A DNA stretch of 64,000 nt. Source: Alphaproteobacteria bacterium. Lineage in GTDB: Bacteria; Myxococcota_A; UBA796; UBA2385. The notes under the pieces were generated by a model that was not told where the DNA came from, did not search any database, and was given only the letters and a program-made list of their open reading frames with translations. The stretch is from positions 1 to 64,000 of the forward strand of contig JACKEY010000004.1 of the NCBI GenBank assembly GCA_020632755.1, in the 5' to 3' direction. Positions within the stretch are counted from its first letter, which is position 1. Every line of letters begins with the position of its first letter. This document shows, piece after piece, positions 27,028 through 36,087 of this stretch. The position numbers and the translations under genes were made by a program.

Positions 27028-27035
27028 TTGGTCGG

Positions 27036-27180
27036 ACCCCCGGACCGGTCTCCCGGCTCACGGCCGTCGTCCCTGCCGCCTTCCCAGGAGCGAGCTCCCA
27101 GTGGCCTGTGGCAGGGCCTGACCGTTCACGGTGGCGGGCCCGCGCTGGACTCGCACCAGCTTCCCGGGACCCGGGGGCGT
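27036..27180 (-). promoter_or_regulatory. Cobalamin riboswitch
   Basis: Reading the minus strand, the conserved cobalamin-aptamer blocks occur in order: P1 arm GCCCCCGG (27178-27171), GGGAAGCTGGTGCGAGTCCAGC, GGCCCGCCACCGTGAACGG, GCCACTGGGAG, GGGAAGGCGGCAGGGACGACG, the B12 box AGCCGGGAGACCGG (27058-27046 area), and the closing arm CCGGGGG (27043-27037). It would bind adenosylcobalamin or a relative and repress the operon when the cofactor is plentiful. The downstream hairpins sequester the cobO start. Confidence 0.92.
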
Positions 27181-27198
27181 ATGGGGGAATGTGCGAGG

Positions 27199-27206
27199 GG
27201 TCTAAG
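27199..27206 (-). promoter_or_regulatory. Candidate -10 element of the cobalamin operon
   Basis: Minus-strand CCTTAGACC lies about 20 bases upstream of the riboswitch P1 arm, the right place for a transcription start just before the aptamer, and resembles the TAGnnT elements before other genes here. The -35 region is not clear. Confidence 0.3.
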
Positions 27207-27264
27207 GCGGAGGAGGAGGATCTGGAAGGGGAGGGGAGGTGGCGAGGCCGACGCCCCGCGCGCC

Positions 27265-29355
27265 TCAGAGGTCCTGGACGAAGTCGTAGAACTCGCCGAA
27301 GTGCACGCGGCTGACCTGCTTGCCCATCTTGATCATCTCGCGGGCGACGGCCTCGACCACGTGCTTCATGCCGACGTCTTCGCGGGCGGCGCTGGCGATG
27401 ATGCAGGCGTTGATCGCCGAGCTGACGATGTTGCCGCCGGCCAGGACGAACTGCTTGGCGATGACATCGAGGTCCAGGTCGGGGGCCCGGGGCGCGCCGC
27501 TGGGGATGGCGCGGTGCCACAGCTGGCGGCGGGCCTCGATGCTGGGCATCGGGAACTCGATGACCGCCCCGAACCGGCGCAGGAAGGCCTCGTCGATGTT
27601 CTCCTGCAGGTTGGTCGTCAGGATCGCGCAGCCCTCGAAGACCTCGAGCCGCTGCAGCAGGAAGGCGACTTCCTGGTTGGCGAACCGGTCCTGGGCCTGC
27701 TTGACCTCGCCGCGGCTGCCGAACAGGCTGTCGGCTTCGTCGAACAGGATGACGGCGGCGCCGCCTTCGGCCGCGTCGAAGATCTCCCGCAGGTTCTTCT
27801 CGGTCTCGCCGACCCAGCGACTGATGACCGAGCTGGTGTCGACCCGGTACATGTCGAGCCCGAGCGCGCCGGCGATGCACTCGGCGGCCATGGTCTTGCC
27901 GGTGCCGGGACCGCCGCTGAACAGCGCCTTGATGCCGAAGCCGCGCGGCCGGACCTTGATGGCGCCCCACTTGTGGAACACGGTCTCCTGTTCGGCCAGG
28001 TAGCTCTTGAGCATCACCAGCTGGCCCATGATCTTGTCGGGCAGGATCAGGTCCTCGAACCGGTACTTGGGCACGACGTGCTGGGCCAGGCCCTGCATCT
28101 CGGGGCGGCTGCACTCGCGGGCGGCGTCCCAGATGGCCTCGATGGTGGGTTCGTTGCCGCCGCACTCCGCTTCCGCCCGCTCGAGGACCTGGGGGATGGT
28201 CGTGCCGCCGACGCTGTAGAAGCGCTCGGACAGCTCGGACGCGGGCTCGGCCGACCAGCCACGGCCCTCGAAGGCGGTGGACCAGGCGCCGATGCGCTCG
28301 TCCAGGCTGGTGCGGCCGACCTGGACGGTCAGGCTGGGGCGCTCGCTGCCCAGCAGGTCGCCGATGCTGCGGCGGTCGGCGCCGCCGATGAGCACCGGGT
28401 AGGGCAGGGCCGCCAGGGCGCTGCCCAGCCGCACGATGGCGAGCTTCTGGGCGGGGTCCTCCTGGCTGGTGACCACGTTGACCACGTAGGGCAGGGCGCG
28501 GGACAGGCGCAGCTCGCGGATGAGCTCCGAGGGCTGCTCGATGTACTGCTGGGCGCGCTCGAGGTCGACGCGGACCAGGGGGCGGCCGGCGGCGCGGGCG
28601 ATGGCCATCGCGGCGCCTTCGCGGCTGCCGATGGTGCTGCCGATGACGGCGATGGTGACCGGGCGCTGGAGCGCGTGGGCGATCTCGCTGATCCGGGTCC
28701 GGGTGACGGCGGGCACGAAGGGCTCGACGTCGGTGCGCATGGGGCGGAAGCCGGTGCCCTCGGGCAGCTCTTCTTCTTCGAGCAGCCAGCGCAGCAGCCG
28801 GCCGGCGGGGTGCACCCGGCGGGACGACAGGGTCTCGGCGCCGTCGTTCGGGTACAGCATCAGCAGGCGGTTGCGGACCAGCGGCGCGTTGCTCATCAGC
28901 CGGGCCTGCAGGGCCAGCCGCTCGGTGCGGTGGGTGCGCAGGACGCGGGTGGCCAGGTCGACGGTCAGGTAGCCCTGGTTCAGGTTGTCGTTGAGGTAGG
29001 CGAAGATGCGCGCGTAGCCGGAGCTGATCTCGGGGGCGATGGCCAGCAGCAGCAGGTCGGCGTCGTCGCCGTCCAGGTCGAAGGCGTGGCGCAGGCGGTG
29101 GACGCGGCCCTCGGTCTCGTCGCGCAGGGCGGCGCTGGCGGCCACGGCGTCGGCCAGCCCGTCGGGGCTGTCGGGCCAGTCGATCTCGCCGTGGGCGCGC
29201 AGCAGGGCGTCGACCTCGTCGTCGGTGATGACGCTGCCCCAGAACTGGCCCTTGGCGCGCATGGCCGGGCGGGAGCGCTGGCGGCGCACGGCGCGCAGCA
29301 GCAGCAGGTCGGTGCGGCGGAGCCGCCGCGCGAGCTCTTCGAAGACGGTGCGCAT
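27265..29355 (-). CDS. eCIS-associated AAA+ ATPase (Afp15/Pvc15-like)
   Basis: 696 residues. The C-terminal AAA module has Walker A GGPGTGKT (481-488), Walker B AVILFDEAD (D539, E540) and sensor 1 (LTTN), preceded by KYRFEDLILPDKIM. A first, degenerate AAA module spans about 230-370 (GSTIGSREGAA in place of a P-loop). Residues 1-110 form a helical/winged-helix-like start. This two-module ATPase with only the second active is the hallmark of extracellular contractile injection systems, where it is proposed to act in assembly or cargo loading. It is the last gene of the minus arm of the locus, 54 bases after the DUF4157 gene. Confidence 0.9.
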   Translation of the reverse strand: MRTVFEELARRLRRTDLLLLRAVRRQRSRPAMRAKGQFWGSVITDDEVDALLRAHGEIDWPDSPDGLADAVAASAALRDETEGRVHRLRHAFDLDGDDADLLLLAIAPEISSGYARIFAYLNDNLNQGYLTVDLATRVLRTHRTERLALQARLMSNAPLVRNRLLMLYPNDGAETLSSRRVHPAGRLLRWLLEEEELPEGTGFRPMRTDVEPFVPAVTRTRISEIAHALQRPVTIAVIGSTIGSREGAAMAIARAAGRPLVRVDLERAQQYIEQPSELIRELRLSRALPYVVNVVTSQEDPAQKLAIVRLGSALAALPYPVLIGGADRRSIGDLLGSERPSLTVQVGRTSLDERIGAWSTAFEGRGWSAEPASELSERFYSVGGTTIPQVLERAEAECGGNEPTIEAIWDAARECSRPEMQGLAQHVVPKYRFEDLILPDKIMGQLVMLKSYLAEQETVFHKWGAIKVRPRGFGIKALFSGGPGTGKTMAAECIAGALGLDMYRVDTSSVISRWVGETEKNLREIFDAAEGGAAVILFDEADSLFGSRGEVKQAQDRFANQEVAFLLQRLEVFEGCAILTTNLQENIDEAFLRRFGAVIEFPMPSIEARRQLWHRAIPSGAPRAPDLDLDVIAKQFVLAGGNIVSSAINACIIASAAREDVGMKHVVEAVAREMIKMGKQVSRVHFGEFYDFVQDL

Positions 29356-29409
29356 GGCCGGGCCCTGGTCTCGGTCAGGAGCGCGGGCGGGGACCCGCGG
29401 GCCGGCAGG

Positions 29410-30027
29410 CTACCAAGCGCCGCGCTTGTCGGCGTGCCGGTCGTTGCCGGCGCCCTTCTTCTCGTCGATGGCGCCCAGCATCTTGCGGGCGAGCATGTGG
29501 ACGATGTCCTCGTGCGTGTAGCCCTGGGCCTTGAGCGCCTGGTAGCCGCGCTGCACGTCCGGGTTGTCGGGCGCTTCTTCGGACTGGGTGGCGCTGGTGC
29601 TCTGGGGGCTGACGCCGTCGCCCTTGTGCTGGGCGGTGTGCGGGTCGAACTTGCCGGGGCCGGAGCCGCCTTCGTGGCCGCCTTCGTAGCCGCCGGCCAT
29701 GCGGTGGAAGACCATCGCCTCGGTGGCGCGGGCCGCGATCTCCTCGGCGTCGCGGAAGTTGTCGCCTCCGCCGCCGCCCTCGCCGTCGCCGTGTTGCTCG
29801 TGGAAGCGCTCGTGGGCGTAGAGCGCGGCGTCTTCGGGGCGGGAGGGGTTGAAGTCCTCGGCCACGATGATGCTGCGGTCCAGCGTCATGGCGCGGGCGC
29901 CGACGGCCTGCAGCGCGCGGGAGGCGAGGGCGCCGCGGTAGACCGCGCCGCCGTCTGCCATGGACATGCGCTGCAGCTCGCTGCGCTGCAGGCGACCGGT
30001 GATGCGGCTGACGGTGTCCTTGGCCAT
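29410..30027 (-). CDS. DUF4157 (eCIS-associated) HExxH protein
   Basis: 205 residues. Residues 30-80 match DUF4157: RALQAVGARAMTLDRSIIVAEDFNPSRPEDAAL followed by the metal-binding-like HERFH (H72-E73-x-x-H76). DUF4157 is a small putative metallopeptidase domain found in or beside eCIS cargo proteins, perhaps for cargo maturation or loading. Here it is a stand-alone domain with a Gly-rich, low-complexity middle and a helical C-terminus (YQALKAQGYTHEDIVHMLARKML). The TAG stop itself lies in a GGTAGCCT promoter-like element before the ATPase gene. Confidence 0.82.
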   Translation of the reverse strand: MAKDTVSRITGRLQRSELQRMSMADGGAVYRGALASRALQAVGARAMTLDRSIIVAEDFNPSRPEDAALYAHERFHEQHGDGEGGGGGDNFRDAEEIAARATEAMVFHRMAGGYEGGHEGGSGPGKFDPHTAQHKGDGVSPQSTSATQSEEAPDNPDVQRGYQALKAQGYTHEDIVHMLARKMLGAIDEKKGAGNDRHADKRGAW

Positions 30028-30153
30028 GACGAGCCCCCTGTCGGTGCGGGGTCATCGTAGCGCATGGCCGGCGGGGCGTCAGTCGGAGGGCGGGGGTGGG
30101 CGGCGTCGGACCGTGAAGATCGCGCGAAGCGAGCGCGCGGCGGGGGACCGCCC

Positions 30154-31332
30154 TCAGCCGCGCGGGTCGCCGCAGCGGGCACGCACCGCGGCGGTGACGA
30201 CGTCGACGCAGGTCCGCAGGGCGGCCTCGGGCACGTACTCGTCGGGCTTGTGGGCCACGTCGATGCTGCCGGGGCCGAACACGAGCGGCGCGGCGCCGAC
30301 CCGCGCCAGGTTGCCGCCGTCGGTGGCGAAGGGCGCGGCGGTGGGCCGAGGGTCGTCGGACCAGGCCGCCAGGACGCGCTGCAGGTCCGTGTCGGCGGGG
30401 GTGAGCAGGGCGGGCGCCGACTGCATCAGCGTCGTGGTCGCCGAGGCGCCGCGGGCCGCGAGGGGGGCGGCCGCTTCCTGGACGACGGCGTCGATGCGGG
30501 CGACCAGCGCGTCCGCCGGCTGGCCGGGGAGGGGACGGATGCCGACCTTGAGCGTGCAGTGGTCGGCCACGATGTTCACCGCGCTGCCGCCGTGCACGTG
30601 GCCGCAATTGAGCACCGCGTGATCGTTGGGCAGCTCGGCGAGCACCAGCGGGTCGATGCCGGCGGGCTCGGCCGCCAGCGCGTCCTGCAGGCGCTCCAGG
30701 CCGACCAGGATGCGGCCGGCCAGGGCGATGGCGCTCACGCCGAGCTGGGGCCGGCTGCTGTGGGCCGCCACCCCGCGGATGTCGATGCGCACGGTGGTGT
30801 GGCCGGGGTGGGCCCGGCAGATGCGGAAGGCGGTGGGCTCGCCGATGATGCAGGCGCTCGGGAGGGTCCGGGGCTCGGCGGCGAGGCGATCGGCGAGGGT
30901 GCGGCTGCCGTGACAGCCGACCTCTTCGTCGTGGGTCCAGACCAGCACGAGCTCGCGCTGCAGCCGGGAGAGGTCGAGACCATGCAGGGCGACGGTCGTG
31001 GCGGCCAGGAAGGCCTTCATGTCGCAGCTGCCCCGGCCGTACAGGCGCCCTTGGTCTTCCCTCAGGCGGAACGGGTCGCTGGTCCAGTCCTGGCCGTCGA
31101 CCGGGACCACGTCCATGTGGCCCGACAGGCAGAGCCCGTCGGTCCCGGCGGGGCCGGCGCTGGCGACCACGTTGACCTTGCCGGGCGAGGTCTCGAAGCG
31201 CTCGACCCGCATGCCGACGTCTTCGGCGTGCTGGGCGAGCCAGGCCGCGAGCTCGGTGACCGGGCGGTCGCTGACGGTGGGGAAGGCGACGAGCTCGGAG
31301 AGCGCGTCGACGACGTCGAGGGAGACAGGCAT
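30154..31332 (-). CDS. argE: Acetylornithine deacetylase-type M20 metallopeptidase
   Basis: 392 residues. The M20 metal and catalytic residues are all visible: GHMDVVPV, YGRGSCDMKAF, HDEEVGCHGS, GEPTAF and, near the end, SIDVAHKPDEYV. The last two and the length fit ArgE, which deacetylates N-acetylornithine in arginine synthesis; succinyl-diaminopimelate desuccinylase is less likely. Its ATG is 12 bases after the stop of the upstream eCIS-side gene, so it appears co-transcribed with injection-system accessory genes, an odd location for a biosynthetic enzyme. Confidence 0.85.
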   Translation of the reverse strand: MPVSLDVVDALSELVAFPTVSDRPVTELAAWLAQHAEDVGMRVERFETSPGKVNVVASAGPAGTDGLCLSGHMDVVPVDGQDWTSDPFRLREDQGRLYGRGSCDMKAFLAATTVALHGLDLSRLQRELVLVWTHDEEVGCHGSRTLADRLAAEPRTLPSACIIGEPTAFRICRAHPGHTTVRIDIRGVAAHSSRPQLGVSAIALAGRILVGLERLQDALAAEPAGIDPLVLAELPNDHAVLNCGHVHGGSAVNIVADHCTLKVGIRPLPGQPADALVARIDAVVQEAAAPLAARGASATTTLMQSAPALLTPADTDLQRVLAAWSDDPRPTAAPFATDGGNLARVGAAPLVFGPGSIDVAHKPDEYVPEAALRTCVDVVTAAVRARCGDPRG

Positions 31333-31344
31333 GGGCCGGGTCTA

Positions 31345-32040
31345 TCAGGCTTCGGCGCCGTCCTCTTCGTCCTCTTCCTCGTCCAGCCACCACGCGTTGC
31401 CCTTGCGCCGGTTGATGGGCGGGGTCTTCTCCATCTCGTCCCCGATGTTCAGGATGAGATCGGCGAAGCGCAGCTCCTTTGGGACCGACGAGGTCGGGCA
31501 GGCCGCGGACATGGCGACGTGGGCCTGCTCGTCGGGGGCCGTCTGGGCGTGGTCCTTGAGGTGGCCGACCTCCCAGCGCACGAAGTCGGGCATCGAGTCG
31601 TAGGCGGTGCGCTCGGCTTCCTCGGCCTTCTTCATCAGCTCGGCGCCCTGGCCCAGGTTGCCGTTGCACATGGTGAGCACGGCCTTCTTGTACAGGTCGG
31701 CCGCCAGGTGCCAGCGGGTCGGATCGGGCAGGTGGTAGCCGGGCTGGCCCTTGGCCACGCCCTTGAACCACTCGCGTTCCTTGCCCATCTGGTCCTGCTC
31801 GACGAGCTGCACCTTGTGCATCTCTTCGAGGCGCTGGCAGGCGAAGCGGGCCAGCAGGTCGCGCACCGTGGCTGCGTCGGCGAGCTTGGCGGCCATGGCG
31901 TCGTTGCCGCCCTTGCCCGCGATGCCGCGGAGGGCCTGGCTGGCCTTGTCGTCGACGCCCTTGCCGCCCGTCTGGGTGGCTCGCATCGTCGTCGTCTGGC
32001 GGTCGGTGGCGTTCGGGGACTTGCGCGTGGATCGGGACAT
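31345..32040 (-). CDS. eCIS-locus accessory protein of unknown function
   Basis: 231 residues. Residues 36-53 (QALRGIAGKGGNDAMAAKL) resemble the LQ..xGNxAv..LL motif seen at the start of many eCIS-associated DUF4157 proteins. The rest is mainly helical with an acidic end (EEEDEEDGAEA) and two Cys. First gene of the minus arm, divergent from the structural arm, with TAGCGT (32047-32052, minus) just six bases upstream. It could be cargo, a loader or an assembly factor. Confidence 0.6.
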   Translation of the reverse strand: MSRSTRKSPNATDRQTTTMRATQTGGKGVDDKASQALRGIAGKGGNDAMAAKLADAATVRDLLARFACQRLEEMHKVQLVEQDQMGKEREWFKGVAKGQPGYHLPDPTRWHLAADLYKKAVLTMCNGNLGQGAELMKKAEEAERTAYDSMPDFVRWEVGHLKDHAQTAPDEQAHVAMSAACPTSSVPKELRFADLILNIGDEMEKTPPINRRKGNAWWLDEEEDEEDGAEA

Positions 32041-32119
32041 GCCGGAACGCTATCACCCGGGCCGGCGATGGGGTGTGACGGGTGGGGGGCGGGAACTCCC
32101 GGCAGCGCGCGCCGTCCCC

Positions 32120-32149
32120 TTGACCCCCTCCCCACCCCTTCGGTAGCGT
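32120..32149 (+). promoter_or_regulatory. Promoter of the eCIS structural arm
   Basis: TTGACC (32120-32125), an 18-base gap and TAGCGT (32144-32149) give a good housekeeping-type promoter. It places the transcript start near 32156, downstream of a possible GTG start at 32148 and upstream of the TTG at 32208, which supports the latter. Confidence 0.55.
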
Positions 32150-32207
32150 GCCGACCTGCCCGCGCCCCGCGGGCACACGCCCGGTTGCACCACGCCGGGG
32201 GGACTGC

Positions 32208-32792
32208 TTGCCCGTCGCGCTCTCCAAGGACGCGCTCCGCTTTCGTGCCGGCCCGGCCGCTCCGAAGCTCCAGCTGGAGCCCGGAGACCTCCGCCTGCGG
32301 TTGTTCCGCCCGGTGGTCGGCGAGCGGCGCTGCGAGCCGCGCGACATCCCCGAGCGGCTGGTGGTGCGCGAGCAGTGGGAAGAGCCTCCCTGTCCGGTGC
32401 CCGAGCGGGTCCTCGCCACCCGGAGCGGCGCCACGCGCCCCTGCCGGCGGCAGGTCGAGCCCGGGCCCAACACCCCCAAGCTCATCCGGCTGGTCCGCAC
32501 GCCCTACCGCCAGGAGACCGACCGGGTCCGTGTCGACAAGAGCCGCACCGCCGAGAAGCGGGTGCGCGTGGCCGACCAGATCCGCGAGCCCTTCGGCGTC
32601 CAGCTGCGGGTGCTGATGGTCGAGATCGAGCGCCCGGCCTTCCCGAAGCCCACCGATGTGCATCCGCCGCTGCCGACCCGCAGCCGGCTGGCCGCCGACG
32701 GCTGGCTGTCGGATCCCACCCCGCCCCGCCTGAGCGCGGACGAGCGCGCCCAGGTCGAAGCCGACGAGCGCGCCGAACGGGAGCGCCTGTGA
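32208..32792 (+). CDS. First gene of the eCIS structural arm, unknown function
   Basis: 194 residues from TTG at 32208, which has GGGGGGA just upstream; a GTG at 32148 in frame is possible but precedes the likely transcript start. The protein is rich in Arg, Pro and Glu with predicted beta strands (DLRLRLFRPVV, PKLIRLVRTPY, VQLRVLMVEIERP) and ends in a charged helix. No family recognised. Its stop overlaps the GTG of the DUF4255 gene (GTGA), so the two are translationally coupled, implying a structural or assembly role. Confidence 0.65.
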   Translation: MPVALSKDALRFRAGPAAPKLQLEPGDLRLRLFRPVVGERRCEPRDIPERLVVREQWEEPPCPVPERVLATRSGATRPCRRQVEPGPNTPKLIRLVRTPYRQETDRVRVDKSRTAEKRVRVADQIREPFGVQLRVLMVEIERPAFPKPTDVHPPLPTRSRLAADGWLSDPTPPRLSADERAQVEADERAERERL

Positions 32793-33637
32793 GCGAAGGC
32801 CTGCGCGGCGCCCAGCTCGGGCCCATGTCCGGTCGCAACGTCATCGGCGAGGTGACCGAGTCGGTCCATCGCTTCCTGCTCGACGGCTACGACATCTCCG
32901 AGCAGCCGCCGCGCCTGGAGGAGGACCTCGCCTTCGTCCCGAAGGACCGCGAAGAGGTCCTCTACGTCTACATGTACCGGGTGGCGCAGAACCAGGCGCT
33001 GCAGAACCAGAAGCGCTACCGCGCGGCCCCCGTCTTCGTGGGCCAGAGCCCCGAAGAAGGCGGCGAGGTCTACTACCACCGGCCTCCGATGCTGCTGGAC
33101 CTGTTCTACCTGATCAGCGTCCACAGCAAGTTCCGCAGCGACGCCGAGCGCCTGCTGGGCTGGGTCCTGCTCCGCCTGAACGAGGCGACCCACCTGGTCT
33201 ACCGGCCGCGCCGCTTCCTGCTGCCCGACGGGCGCGAGGTCGACTCGCTGGGCCGACCCTGGACCCCCGACGTCGACCACGACGAAGAGCAGCTCCAGGT
33301 CGAGAAGGTCTCCCTGGCCCTCGTCGACGACCTGACCGTCGGCGACGCCATCAACTTCTACAGCCTGCACGAAGCGCCGTACCGGCCCTTCCTCACCTAC
33401 CGGGCGCGCATCGCGCTCGATGGTCCCCTGGTCCGCAGTGAAGGCGGTACCACCATCAGGATGCCGCGGCTGGCGGCGAAACCCCCTCCCGGATCGGACT
33501 CATCCCTTGAATCTCCGTCCGGCCGGATCAAGACTGGGCGCGCCCAGCCAGGGTCCACCCCCCCTCGGCGCCCCCCCGGGCCCGATTCCCACTTCATGCG
33601 GCGCAATGCCGACGCTGACCCCGAGACGGAGGACTGA
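32789..33637 (+). CDS. DUF4255 eCIS cap/terminator protein (Afp16/Pvc16-like)
   Basis: 282 residues. The first 190 match DUF4255: IGEVTESVHRFLLDGY at the start, RPPMLLDLFYLISVHSKF, LLGWVLLRLNEATHLVYR and the central beta strands. In Afp/PVC particles this protein caps the tube and sets length. The C-terminal 75 residues are a Pro/Ser/Arg-rich tail absent from short homologues. Start GTG overlapping the preceding stop; an ATG at 32825 is an alternative. The sheath gene follows after five bases. Confidence 0.85.
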   Translation: MSEGLRGAQLGPMSGRNVIGEVTESVHRFLLDGYDISEQPPRLEEDLAFVPKDREEVLYVYMYRVAQNQALQNQKRYRAAPVFVGQSPEEGGEVYYHRPPMLLDLFYLISVHSKFRSDAERLLGWVLLRLNEATHLVYRPRRFLLPDGREVDSLGRPWTPDVDHDEEQLQVEKVSLALVDDLTVGDAINFYSLHEAPYRPFLTYRARIALDGPLVRSEGGTTIRMPRLAAKPPPGSDSSLESPSGRIKTGRAQPGSTPPRRPPGPDSHFMRRNADADPETED

Positions 33638-33642
33638 AGTCC

Positions 33643-35442
<1,800 letters not shown>

Positions 35443-35460
35443 GCCTGTCCCACGCACACC

Positions 35461-35498
35461 TGGGGGCCCGGCGCGACTCTGACGCTCCGGGCCCCCGG
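35461..35498 (+). terminator. Strong hairpin after the major sheath gene
   Basis: GGGGGCCCGG (35462-35471) pairs perfectly with CCGGGCCCCC (35487-35496) around a 15-base loop, followed by GGTTTG. It is 20 bases after the sheath stop and 30 bases before the next ATG. Likely a partial terminator or RNA-stabilising hairpin giving more sheath than downstream protein. Confidence 0.65.
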
Positions 35499-35527
35499 TT
35501 TGCCGCCCTCCACCTTCGGGAGCACCC

Positions 35528-35893
35528 ATGAACCTGCAGACCGAGTACGAGTTCGTCCTGCCGCGCGGCTTCGTCGACAAGGAGGGCAACCTCCATCGCG
35601 AAGGCGTCATGCGCCTGGCCAACGCCAAGGACGAGATCGTCCCCCTCAACGACCTCCGCGTCCAGCGCAACCGCGCCTACCTGATCATCGTGCTGCTCAG
35701 CCGCGTGATCACCAAGCTCGGCACGCTCGGCGAGGTCAACACCGGCATCATCGAGAACCTGTTCGCCAGCGACCTGCGGTTCCTCGAGGAGATGTACAAC
35801 CGCATCAACGAAGACGAGGCCACGGTCACCGTGACCTGTCCCGAGTGCGGGGCCAAGTTCGACAAGGAGTTCGGTCGCCTGGGGGAATCGTAA
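35528..35893 (+). CDS. Phage tail assembly chaperone-like protein
   Basis: 121 residues: beta-rich start (EYEFVLPRGFVDKEGNLHREGVMRLANAKDEI), then helices (YLIIVLLSRVITKLGTLGEVNTGIIENLFASDLRFLEEMYNRIN) and a CPECG half zinc site near the end. This matches small proteins placed after the sheath in eCIS and Myoviridae-type loci (tail assembly protein/Phage_TAC class). Its 3' end overlaps the -1 frame encoding a DUF6760-like segment, with G5A2 at 35881-35887, the layout of a frameshifted assembly chaperone. Confidence 0.75.
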   Translation: MNLQTEYEFVLPRGFVDKEGNLHREGVMRLANAKDEIVPLNDLRVQRNRAYLIIVLLSRVITKLGTLGEVNTGIIENLFASDLRFLEEMYNRINEDEATVTVTCPECGAKFDKEFGRLGES

Positions 35894-35901
35894 GCTACCC
35901 C

Positions 35902-36048
35902 TTGGAGAGCATCTTCAAGGAGGTAGCGTTCATCGCCTACCACTTCCACTGGGATCGAGACGCGGTGCTGGAGATGTCCCACCGCGAGCGGCACACGTGG
36001 GTCAAGGAGATCTCGTCGATCAACGACCGGATCAACGACTCCCGCTGA
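35902..36048 (+). CDS. DUF6760-like eCIS small protein, start uncertain
   Basis: The frame reads YPLESIFKEVAFIAYHFHW and then HRERHTWVKEISSINDRIN, a very good match to the short DUF6760 proteins of eCIS loci. The conserved YP lies at codons just before the only nearby start-like codon, TTG at 35902, and there is no ATG or GTG between 35845 and it. The frame stays open upstream into the chaperone gene in the -1 register. It may start at a rare codon or be made as a fusion by -1 frameshifting at GGGGGAA (35881-35887). Confidence 0.65.
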   Translation: MESIFKEVAFIAYHFHWDRDAVLEMSHRERHTWVKEISSINDRINDSR

Positions 36049-36087
36049 CGCCCTTCGTCTCGGTCCCGCCCGCCGCCTGAGAGAGCC

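Noticed and set aside
32148..32207. GTG at 32148 as the start of the first eCIS structural gene
   Set aside because: It overlaps the likely -10 box of the promoter and has no ribosome site, whereas TTG at 32208 has GGGGGGA directly upstream.
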